From: Bacteroidales bacterium UBA5226
GTDB lineage: Bacteria > Bacteroidota > Bacteroidia > Bacteroidales > UBA932
Reading direction: 5' to 3'
NCBI GenBank assembly: GCA_002409325.1
Contig: DHUU01000020.1
Coordinates: 1 to 34,744 of the forward strand
DNA: 34,744 nucleotides
Positions 16,641 to 24,168 of the stretch are shown here, piece by piece. The translations under genes were made by a program, and so were the position numbers. Position 1 is the first letter of the stretch. Every line of letters starts with the position of its first letter. The notes under the pieces were generated by a model. It made no database searches, had not been told where the DNA came from, and saw nothing but the letters and a program-made list of their open reading frames with translations.

Positions 16641-17993
16641 TTATTTTGTAAATCTGAGCCAGTCCAGGCAAGTTTCCTTGTCACTCACGGACTTCACTGT
16701 CAGATGATGTATGCCTTTCTTAATACCTTTAACACGAACCGTGATCTCTTTCCAGTCTTCTGTCACGGGGACCTTGACTTTGGCAAGGGTTTTATTCCCG
16801 CTCTGCAGAAGCAACTTTCCTCCCAGGGGAGCTTTTACCCGGAGGACGGCCCGGCGGCAGTCACCTTCAAACCGGACGGTGTTGTACTGTACCCATGAAT
16901 CCGGACTGGTAAAAACAGTTTTCCATCCGGCAAAATAGTCGGTAGTATCCAGATACGCTATGGATGTACCGGTTGCACTCATTTCAGAATAACGGTCCAT
17001 CTGGATATCGGTTTTTGCTCCAGAAATACCAATTCCACGCAAAGTCGGCTTCACCATTCGGATACTTCCGTCGGGTTCAAAGAAGAGGCTGTCGGCACAG
17101 ACCGCACGGTTCTTGTCAAAATTTGGTGAATAGTCATTGTGGTGGTAGAAGATGTACCACTGTTCCCTGAAATTGATGATCGAATGGTGGTTGGTCCAGC
17201 ATTTGTTGGGCCATTCTTCAAAAAAAACACCTTTGAACTCATAGGGGCCGTAGATATTGTCTGCCGTGGAATATGCCAGGACTTCCGTATCCTTACGGGC
17301 CCAGGGAAAGGTCATATAGTATATTCCGTTCGCCTTGAACAGGTACGGGCCTTCAATAAGACCTGGTGAAGGGAGGTTTCCTACCGGTGTAGGCGCTTCG
17401 GCCAGCTCAGACCAGTCATCGTTGAGCTTTGCGATATTGATACCTCTGGCGGGCCAAACCAGGTATCCCTGTCCGTCGTCATCAACAAAAATGCACGGGT
17501 CAATTCCGAACACGCCTTCAATAGGAGTTTCCCGGGGAGTATACGGGCCCTCGGGCTTGTCTGCTACAGCTACTCCTACACGGAAAGGACTAAAATGACC
17601 GGCCTGGCCGTCACTTTTCATGAAGTCAGGGAAAAAGAAATGATATTTACCGTTATGTACGGCACAGTCCGGAGCCCACATAGAATAGCTCTTAGGGTTC
17701 CCCCAGGGGACATCTTTCTGATCCAGGATCACTCCGTGGTCTGTCCAGTCAGTCAGATTCTCCGATGAGAAAACGTGATAGTCCTTCATGCAGAACCAGT
17801 CCTTGCGAGGAAAGTCATCAGGCGCCGGAATGTCGTGAGAAGGGAAAACATATATCCTGTTCCCTACCACAAGTGCGGAAGGGTCAGCCGTGAACTGATC
17901 CCGGATGATAGGATTCTGTGCTCCGATTGCAGTGCCGATCAGCAGCAGCGTAGCTAACAATGATATTTTTCTGATCATAAATATTTTATTCAT
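16641..17993 (-). CDS. GH43 arabinofuranosidase/xylosidase with C-terminal CBM6
   Basis: Secreted 450-residue two-domain protein. After a signal peptide (cleavage near IGA|Q, residue 25) a GH43 propeller carries D37 (TADPSA, base), D165 (GIDPCIF, pKa modulator) and E214 (IEGPYLF, acid). Residues about 330-450 form a CBM6-like jelly roll with a typical ending, GIHHLTVKSV...CLDWLRF. The combination resembles GH43_29-CBM6 enzymes that remove arabinose from arabinoxylan; xylosidase activity is possible. A second ATG at 17978 (MIRKISLL) could be the start. It follows the BD-FAE-like gene by 13 bp and precedes the carboxylesterase gene by 8 bp, so all are probably one transcript. Confidence 0.88.
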   Translation of the reverse strand: MNKIFMIRKISLLATLLLIGTAIGAQNPIIRDQFTADPSALVVGNRIYVFPSHDIPAPDDFPRKDWFCMKDYHVFSSENLTDWTDHGVILDQKDVPWGNPKSYSMWAPDCAVHNGKYHFFFPDFMKSDGQAGHFSPFRVGVAVADKPEGPYTPRETPIEGVFGIDPCIFVDDDGQGYLVWPARGINIAKLNDDWSELAEAPTPVGNLPSPGLIEGPYLFKANGIYYMTFPWARKDTEVLAYSTADNIYGPYEFKGVFFEEWPNKCWTNHHSIINFREQWYIFYHHNDYSPNFDKNRAVCADSLFFEPDGSIRMVKPTLRGIGISGAKTDIQMDRYSEMSATGTSIAYLDTTDYFAGWKTVFTSPDSWVQYNTVRFEGDCRRAVLRVKAPLGGKLLLQSGNKTLAKVKVPVTEDWKEITVRVKGIKKGIHHLTVKSVSDKETCLDWLRFTK

Positions 17994-18006
17994 TAAGTTG
18001 TTAGAA

Positions 18007-18939
18007 TTATTGGCTACTCTGTACAGTGAAGAAGTCTGTCATATTCTTGAAATATTGCGTATCAAAGCAGCCGGGACCATGCCCGCCACCGGGAACAGAG
18101 ATTAAGGTGGCTTTACCTGCAGCATCATCGAAAGCAGTTTTCAGGTGAACGCTTTGGCAATGAGGTACCACATTGTCTGCATCTCCATGAATGATAAGGA
18201 TTTCCGGATCATCTTTGTCAATAAAGCTTATCGGGCTGATAAGTTTGACCCAATCAGGTTCCTGCCGAGGATCTTTCTTTCCTATCAGCATGGCCTCCGG
18301 TGAAGATACATCATTAGGAGCCACGCAGTCCAACATACGGGCCATATCCACAGGACCAAACCAATCTACCACCGCCTGGACACGACTGCTGGTTGAAAGA
18401 TAATGACCCACAGTGCCTTCAATATCTATAGTAATACCTCCTGATGTTAGTGTCTTTTCATCGTTTGTCACTCCGGCGAAAGTGGCAAGGTGTCCGCCTG
18501 AGGAGAATCCGGTGATGCCAATAAACGACGGATCAATGTCATAGCTGGCAGCATTAGCGCGAACATAGCGTATGGCCGCTTTCACGTCCTGAATCTGTGC
18601 GGGCCAGATTGATTCGGTGCTGGAGCGGTGATTGATAGAGATGACGGCAAAACCCGCCTTCAAGAGAGGAGTGCCTATGGATGCAGATGCCATGGTCTTT
18701 GCATTGTTGGAAAACCATGCGCTGCCGTAAATCACGATTACTGCCTTGTATGAGTTTTTTTGTTCTTTGGGCAGGTATATATCCAGGTTATGGCTTACCT
18801 GTCCGTCTGAAGCGTAATTTACGTCCTTCCAACTTTTGGAATAAGTATCTTCACCCGGCCCTTCGGGCATTTGGAATCCTTGTGCCGTAACGACAATGGC
18901 ACAGAGAGAAAATACTAATGTCAATATTCTATTTTTCAT
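18007..18939 (-). CDS. Alpha/beta hydrolase, BD-FAE-like (feruloyl/acetyl esterase)
   Basis: Secreted alpha/beta hydrolase of 310 residues with a signal peptide ending near VTA|Q (residue 19). The nucleophile elbow is GFSSGG (S146), the acid is D255 in HGDADNVVP and the His is H287 in GGGHGPG. The oxyanion strand reads IYGSAWF, where the related hormone-sensitive-lipase type usually has HGGG or HGGA. Proteins of this type (BD-FAE, also annotated as acetylxylan or feruloyl esterases) are frequent in Bacteroidetes xylan loci. The 164 bp upstream make it the likely first gene of a sub-operon with the GH43-CBM6, carboxylesterase and CE15 genes. Substrate inferred from context. Confidence 0.82.
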   Translation of the reverse strand: MKNRILTLVFSLCAIVVTAQGFQMPEGPGEDTYSKSWKDVNYASDGQVSHNLDIYLPKEQKNSYKAVIVIYGSAWFSNNAKTMASASIGTPLLKAGFAVISINHRSSTESIWPAQIQDVKAAIRYVRANAASYDIDPSFIGITGFSSGGHLATFAGVTNDEKTLTSGGITIDIEGTVGHYLSTSSRVQAVVDWFGPVDMARMLDCVAPNDVSSPEAMLIGKKDPRQEPDWVKLISPISFIDKDDPEILIIHGDADNVVPHCQSVHLKTAFDDAAGKATLISVPGGGHGPGCFDTQYFKNMTDFFTVQSSQ

Positions 18940-19103
18940 GTTATTAAGAATTTATATTTCAATTTATCAGAGGAATTTAACATTTTTTTCTTTGACACCA
19001 GTAAAAGCTTACAGTACCTTCATAGAAACTGACTTCTATCGCTAAAATCTAATAGGATAAAATTATTTATTTTTTCTTCTCGATAGGGATCAATTTATAA
19101 CAA
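18940..19103. other. 164-bp AT-rich intergenic gap inside the minus-strand block
   Basis: This is the largest gap between adjacent minus-strand enzyme genes. It is very AT-rich, with no coding potential, no TAnnTTTG promoter element on the minus strand and no compact hairpin with a T-run. A short CTATCG/CGATAG inverted pair (19034-19039 and 19081-19086) has a 41-nt loop and is unlikely to be a terminator. It may hold a separate promoter, but I cannot point to one. Confidence 0.5.
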
Positions 19104-20222
19104 CTATTTGAAAAGCAATGGAGCAAGCTGGTAAAGGCTTCTTCTCCAGGTAAGGAATTCATGGGCAGTATTTTCCGAAACATATCCTACAGCGTTGAAT
19201 CCAGCATTTTTAAGTTCCTCTGTTGCTTGTTTAATACCATCGGGGCGTTCTTTGCTTCCGCAACTTAAAAAGATGAGATTCACCTGGGATTTGTCCTTGA
19301 TATCGTCCGGAGCGTAAACACCTCCGCTTAAGAGGGCATAATGAGAAAACACCTCGGGACGGTTCAGTGTGATCATTTTGGTTTCCATGCCACCCATTGA
19401 AAGACCGGCCATGGCACGATGGTCTTTATCGGCAATGGTTTTGAAATTTTCATCAATGTAAGGAATCAGTTCGTCCACCAGAACGGTCTGGAACGGCTTG
19501 ATATCAAAATTCCTGAGCCCGCTGCCAAATTTTATCTCATTGGTCATTCCGTAGGTCATCACAATAATAAAAGGTTCAATTTCGCCCGCTGCAATCAGAT
19601 TGTCCATGATCAAATTGGCGTGCCCCTGGGTAGACCAGGCTGTCTCATCTTCACCCCAGCCGTGTTGCAAATATAAAACGGGATATTTCTTGTTTTTATC
19701 CTTTCCGTAGCAAGGCGGAGTATATACAAAAGCGCGGCGCACAGAGTCCGTACTGGGAGAATAGAAAAGTACCTGTTGTACTTTTCCATGGGGAACGTTT
19801 TTCAAAGCATAAAAATCGCGATCGTGGGCAGGAATCTCAATGCCGCTTTCCCAACGTGTGGAACCATAAAAATTCAGTGTTCCAGGATCGTTGAAGACTC
19901 CGCCGTCCACTGTAAGATGATAGTAATGGAATCCTTCATCCAGCGGACCGGCTGTCGTTCCCATCCAGGAGCCGTCTTCTGCTTTTTGCAACACAGTACC
20001 TCCGCGCCCCCCCAGACCGAGGCTTACGCTGACCGCTGTTGCATCGGGAGCTTCAATACGGAATCGTGCGTATCCTTGAGAATTGACCATAGGATATTCT
20101 TTTCCTGGCTGGTTAAGGGTTGAAGGTTTAAAATCTTCTTTTATTTCTGTAGTGTTCTCCTGGGCATAACCCAAACTGAACATTAACAAAACGGCACTTA
20201 ATAGTGTAACTATCTTTTTCAT
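19104..20222 (-). CDS. CE1 esterase with N-terminal E-set domain (feruloyl/acetyl esterase), copy A
   Basis: Secreted 372-residue esterase. A signal peptide (cleavage GYA|Q at residue 20) is followed by an Ig-like E-set/CBM48-like domain (about 30-135, containing DEGFHYY and the GIEIPAHDRDFY hinge) and an esterase-D/CE1 domain (about 140-372). The nucleophile is S275 in AGLSMGG and the His is H354 in TAHEFLTWRR. At the acid position the sequence is GSKE (E325) instead of the usual Asp. Family members release ferulate or acetate from arabinoxylan. It lies 6 bp from a close paralogue upstream, indicating tandem duplication, and is the last gene before the 164-bp gap. Substrate cannot be decided by sequence. 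Confidence 0.88.
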   Translation of the reverse strand: MKKIVTLLSAVLLMFSLGYAQENTTEIKEDFKPSTLNQPGKEYPMVNSQGYARFRIEAPDATAVSVSLGLGGRGGTVLQKAEDGSWMGTTAGPLDEGFHYYHLTVDGGVFNDPGTLNFYGSTRWESGIEIPAHDRDFYALKNVPHGKVQQVLFYSPSTDSVRRAFVYTPPCYGKDKNKKYPVLYLQHGWGEDETAWSTQGHANLIMDNLIAAGEIEPFIIVMTYGMTNEIKFGSGLRNFDIKPFQTVLVDELIPYIDENFKTIADKDHRAMAGLSMGGMETKMITLNRPEVFSHYALLSGGVYAPDDIKDKSQVNLIFLSCGSKERPDGIKQATEELKNAGFNAVGYVSENTAHEFLTWRRSLYQLAPLLFK

Positions 20223-20228
20223 AATAAG

Positions 20229-21389
20229 TTAATCCTTAAACAACAATGGGGCAAATTGATACAGGCTGCGCCTCCAGCTTTGCCATTCGTGGGCGGTATC
20301 CGGAGACACATAAAAATGGGCATTCAAGCCTGATTCTTTCAGCTTTTCGGTTTCTTCACGGGGATCTCCGCCGAAACCGGGTCTGCGATTTTCCAGCTCG
20401 CGGCTTCCAAAGCTTACGAATACCAGCTTGTTATTATCCCTGAAACCGGGCGTATTTTGTACGTCTTCAACGGTTATGGACCCGCCGCTGAAAATACCTA
20501 CATAAGAAAAGACATCGGGATTGGCCAGGGTAATGGCTTTTGTCTGCATTCCGCCCATGGAAAGGCCGGCCATAGCACGATGCTTGCCGTCCGCTATTGT
20601 ACGGAAACTCTTATCTGTCATAGGAATAATATCTTTAATAAGCGTATTCATAAAACCTTCCGCCCAATTTCTGGGAGGCCATGATTCACCTTGTGCAGGA
20701 CGTTGGCGCGGCCTCTCCATGGTCCAGCTTCCGTTATCCATAACAATAATGAATGGCAGGGCTTTGCCTTCGTCTATCAGATTGTCCATTATGAGGCCGG
20801 TTCTTCCCTGTGAAGGCCAACCATATTCATTTTCGCCGCCACCGTGTTGTAAATAAAGAACAGGGTAACGTTTTGACAGATCGGTATCATATCCAGGGGG
20901 CGTATATACAAAACAATGCCGCATGGTTTTGTTTGTTTCCGAAAAATAATAAATTTCCCGGACCTGTCCGTGAGGTACATTTTTTAACGCGTAAAAATCC
21001 TGATCATGGGCTGGGATCTCAATCCCGCTGCCCCAGCGGCTTGCCCCATAGTAATAGAGGCTTCCCGGATCGGGTACCGATGCCCCGTCAATATTCAGCT
21101 GGTAGTAATGGAATCCTTCGTCTTGCGGAGCTGACTCGCCTGTCCATACACCGTTTTCGTCTTTAACCAGATCATACTTAACAGCACCAATGTCAATTTG
21201 TACAAAATGGGCTTCAGGTGCAGCAACCTGTACACGCACACGGCCTTCTGAATTAACCATGGGATATTCCTTTCCGGTTTGGGTAGTACTTGAAGTCTTA
21301 AAATCTTCAACCACCTGGGCATAAGAGGTTAACGACATAAACCCAAAAGCCGCAAGTGCCATCAATGAATGTAATGTGATTCTTTTCAT
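20229..21389 (-). CDS. CE1 esterase with N-terminal E-set domain, copy B
   Basis: Secreted 386-residue paralogue of the adjacent CE1 gene with the same order: signal peptide (SYA|Q, residue 24), E-set/CBM48-like domain (about 30-135) and CE1 domain. Nucleophile S277 in AGLSMGG, His H367 in TAHEWQSWRR, and Glu at the acid position (GSRE, E331). It differs by a proline/arginine-rich insert around residues 224-241 (ERPRQRPAQGESWPPR), likely a loop over the active site that may alter substrate choice. It sits between the GH51 gene (19 bp upstream) and copy A (6 bp downstream), so it probably removes feruloyl or acetyl groups that would block arabinofuranosidases. Function inferred from family and context. 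Confidence 0.88.
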   Translation of the reverse strand: MKRITLHSLMALAAFGFMSLTSYAQVVEDFKTSSTTQTGKEYPMVNSEGRVRVQVAAPEAHFVQIDIGAVKYDLVKDENGVWTGESAPQDEGFHYYQLNIDGASVPDPGSLYYYGASRWGSGIEIPAHDQDFYALKNVPHGQVREIYYFSETNKTMRHCFVYTPPGYDTDLSKRYPVLYLQHGGGENEYGWPSQGRTGLIMDNLIDEGKALPFIIVMDNGSWTMERPRQRPAQGESWPPRNWAEGFMNTLIKDIIPMTDKSFRTIADGKHRAMAGLSMGGMQTKAITLANPDVFSYVGIFSGGSITVEDVQNTPGFRDNNKLVFVSFGSRELENRRPGFGGDPREETEKLKESGLNAHFYVSPDTAHEWQSWRRSLYQFAPLLFKD

Positions 21390-21408
21390 GATATATATTA
21401 TAAATGAG

Positions 21409-22968
21409 TCATTTGATTTTACCTTTAAACATGGTAACCGAATGCGCCGGGAAAGAGTATATGAAAGAAGCTCCCGGCTTTTTCAAGTCATTCTTCCTGA
21501 CGGTCTGCACATTCGTCTTGCCAAAATCATTCTCGGATTTGATATCGGGTCCGTTGATCTCATATACTTCTACCGGACCGCTGAAAGCGCCTTGCTGGCA
21601 ATTGACTTCTGTGGAAATAGCCTTGTCCTTATGCCTGTTAAGCACACATATAACCAACTGATCACCGTCCAGAGCAGCAGTCACATCCAGATAAGGAACG
21701 TCTTTGATATGTGTGCTTGCTTCGTTGTCACCCAGAGAAAAACGCGGAGTGGTATCGTATGCCGGACTATCCACGAACACATCAAGAGATTCACCGTTCA
21801 TATTGCTTGAGAACAATTGCAGTGGGTAATAGATTGTCTGGAGGAACAGTTCATCTCCTTCAGTGAAAATGGGAGCGATCACATTGACCAACTGGGCCAT
21901 ATTGGCCATCTTTACAATATCTGCATTCCTTACAAAACAGTTGAGGAACCCGGTAATAACCAGAGCATCTTCAAGATTATACTTTTCTTCAAGAGCGCGG
22001 TTCCCGACAACGTCATCACCACTGCGTGCCCTATACCAGACGTTGTATTCATCCCAGGCAATATAAACCGGACGACGCGATTGTTCCCTCAGTATCATGC
22101 CCCTGACTACCTGGGTACGTTGATCCATTTCCAGGGGAGTTGCCAGGAAGTCGTAGTAATTGTTCCTGTAATTGCCCACATACATATGCAAGGCGATGTA
22201 ATCTATATAGCCTTTCAGCCCTCCCAGTATGGTTGCATTCCAATGATAAGGATCGGCTCCTGCGGAATAGTTGGAAGAACCCGATGCTATCAGCTTGATG
22301 TCAGGAGATGTACTCCTCATCAGTTTGGCTGCTTCACGGGCCTTTTTGACGTAATCTTCTGCGCTTAGCTGGCCCATCTGCCAGTCCCCGTCCATCTCGT
22401 TACCCAGGCCCCAGTACTTGATATTGTGTGGCTCTTCATGACCATACTTCCTGCGTAGTTCGGCATAATAAGGTCCTTCTTTGACATTGCAATACTCTAC
22501 CCATGACTGGGCCTCCACTATGGATCCGGTTCCCAGGTTAACGGCAAAATAAGGCTCGGTCCCTACTTTTTTTGCAAAGGCCACGAATTCATCCGTGCCG
22601 AATTCATTTGATTCAAGACGAGCCCAGGCGAGTTCCATGCGAGGGACCCGTTCCGGACCTACACCGTCAAGCCAGTGGTAATTGGACACAAAATTACCTC
22701 CCGGATAACGGGTCAGAGAAACATTCAATCCCCTGATAGCATCCAGCACATCGGTACGCAAACCATCTTCATCAGCTTTGGAAGAAGACGGATCATAGAT
22801 ACCTCCGTAAACGCATCGGCCAAGATGTTCTACAAAATTACCATATATATTCTTGTCTATCAGTCCAATTTTGCGGTCTGTATCAATTTTGATCCTTGCA
22901 TCCTGGGCTTTTATTTCCTGAGAGACAAACAAGGAGATTAAACACGTTATAATAATTATTCTGTTCAT
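21409..22968 (-). CDS. GH51 alpha-L-arabinofuranosidase, secreted
   Basis: Family 51 retaining arabinofuranosidase of 519 residues with a signal peptide (cleavage near IKA|Q, residue 21), so periplasmic. The (beta/alpha)8 barrel shows TRYPGGNFVSNYHW (residues 86-99), the acid/base Glu in WGLGNEMDG (E191) and the nucleophile Glu in AWDEYNVWYR (E307); a C-terminal beta-sandwich ends in PAHSVTMFKGK. The length is normal for the family. It removes alpha-1,2-, 1,3- or 1,5-linked L-arabinofuranose from arabinoxylan or arabinan oligosaccharides. It is flanked by CE1 genes with gaps of 6 and 19 bp, so de-esterification and de-arabinosylation are co-expressed. Confidence 0.95.
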   Translation of the reverse strand: MNRIIIITCLISLFVSQEIKAQDARIKIDTDRKIGLIDKNIYGNFVEHLGRCVYGGIYDPSSSKADEDGLRTDVLDAIRGLNVSLTRYPGGNFVSNYHWLDGVGPERVPRMELAWARLESNEFGTDEFVAFAKKVGTEPYFAVNLGTGSIVEAQSWVEYCNVKEGPYYAELRRKYGHEEPHNIKYWGLGNEMDGDWQMGQLSAEDYVKKAREAAKLMRSTSPDIKLIASGSSNYSAGADPYHWNATILGGLKGYIDYIALHMYVGNYRNNYYDFLATPLEMDQRTQVVRGMILREQSRRPVYIAWDEYNVWYRARSGDDVVGNRALEEKYNLEDALVITGFLNCFVRNADIVKMANMAQLVNVIAPIFTEGDELFLQTIYYPLQLFSSNMNGESLDVFVDSPAYDTTPRFSLGDNEASTHIKDVPYLDVTAALDGDQLVICVLNRHKDKAISTEVNCQQGAFSGPVEVYEINGPDIKSENDFGKTNVQTVRKNDLKKPGASFIYSFPAHSVTMFKGKIK

Positions 22969-22974
22969 ATTTAA

Positions 22975-24153
22975 TTATTTAAAGAGAAGTTTTGCTACTT
23001 CGGTAATAAAATCCCGGCAATTCATCCAGGTATGACCCCCTTCCGGAAACATTGTCTTGTGCTCAATGCCAAGTTCGTTAAGTGAATTGTGAAGGGCCAA
23101 AGAGGTCTGATAAAGAAAATCAGAAGTTCCGCAACTCAGCCACATGAGTTTTAGGCTGGAACGGATAACATCCGGCTTGGCGTAAGTTCCGTCATCAAAG
23201 CTTGTGGAAACTTCGTTGCCGAAAATTGCCGGAGCAAACGCACAGACATAGTTGAACTTATCCGGATTACCCAGGCCACAAGCAAGAATCTGTCTTCCGC
23301 CCAGGGAAAAACCTGCAATTGCCCTGCTTCCGGCTTCAGAACGGACCCGGTAATTTGTCTCGATGAACGGGATCACCTCGTCAAGGATCTCTTTTGTGAA
23401 CAGATCGGTCCCCATCATATCCATCCTGGTAGCCAGTCCACGTCGCATCATCTCTGGATAAGGGTTTGCATAAGGCATAACTACAATCATTTTCTTTGCA
23501 AGACCCTGCGAAATGAGATTATCCAGTATCATATTGATTCTCCCCACTTTGAACCATGTTTCATAAGTATCTGTCATGCCGTGCACCAGGTAAAGAACGG
23601 GATAATCTTCTTTGCTTTTGGGATCGTATCCCGCAGGGGTATAGACGCACAAAGGCCTGTCAAAACCAACATTCTTTGAATGATAGTATCTGTAGGATAT
23701 TTTGCCGTGAGGAACATCCTGCATATCCTGAAAGTCAGGAACCGGTCCCCGGACATCTGCAAGACTGTTCTTGAAGCCCTCGTTCGGGAATATGCTGACA
23801 TTATTCGGGTCTGTCACCTGGATTCCGTCTACCACAAAACAATACGGATAAATATCGGGAGCAGGAGGAGTGACGGTAATGCTCCAGACCCCTTTTTCAT
23901 CCTTTGTCATGGCTTTGTTTTCCTCAAACATCTGACAGTTGAGATCAACTTTATGGGTATTTGGTGCCTGGAAACGAAACGTAACGGTTCCGTCGGCATT
24001 ATACTCCGGGGATTTCACCCCGGGAGGGAACATGGCCGCCAACTGCCTTCCCGTAAGTGCCCCGGGACGTTCCTGGGCATAGGTTTGATTGTTGAACAAT
24101 ACACAAGTAGCAATAGCAATAATCAAGAATATCTTTTTCATATGTTTAGTCAT
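22975..24153 (-). CDS. CE1 esterase with N-terminal E-set domain, group 2
   Basis: Secreted 392-residue esterase. Signal peptide cleaves near TYA|Q (residue 26). An E-set/CBM48-like domain (about 45-135, with PAPDIYPYCFVVDG) precedes the CE1 domain. The catalytic triad is clear: S283 in AGFSLGG, D345 in CGTSDFLY and H374 in GGHTWMNCRDF. It belongs to the same subgroup as the C-terminal halves of the two fusion proteins encoded upstream, and differs from the SMGG/TAHE pair downstream. Likely feruloyl or acetyl esterase acting on arabinoxylan oligosaccharides. An internal ATG at 24141 (MKKIFLI) is an alternative start. Gap of 15 bp to the upstream fusion gene. Confidence 0.88.
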   Translation of the reverse strand: MTKHMKKIFLIIAIATCVLFNNQTYAQERPGALTGRQLAAMFPPGVKSPEYNADGTVTFRFQAPNTHKVDLNCQMFEENKAMTKDEKGVWSITVTPPAPDIYPYCFVVDGIQVTDPNNVSIFPNEGFKNSLADVRGPVPDFQDMQDVPHGKISYRYYHSKNVGFDRPLCVYTPAGYDPKSKEDYPVLYLVHGMTDTYETWFKVGRINMILDNLISQGLAKKMIVVMPYANPYPEMMRRGLATRMDMMGTDLFTKEILDEVIPFIETNYRVRSEAGSRAIAGFSLGGRQILACGLGNPDKFNYVCAFAPAIFGNEVSTSFDDGTYAKPDVIRSSLKLMWLSCGTSDFLYQTSLALHNSLNELGIEHKTMFPEGGHTWMNCRDFITEVAKLLFK

Positions 24154-24168
24154 TTAGTATATTGTCCT

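Noticed and set aside
19034..19086. CTATCG/CGATAG inverted repeat as a terminator
   Set aside because: Only 6 bp of stem with a 41-nt loop and no following T-run in the right place.
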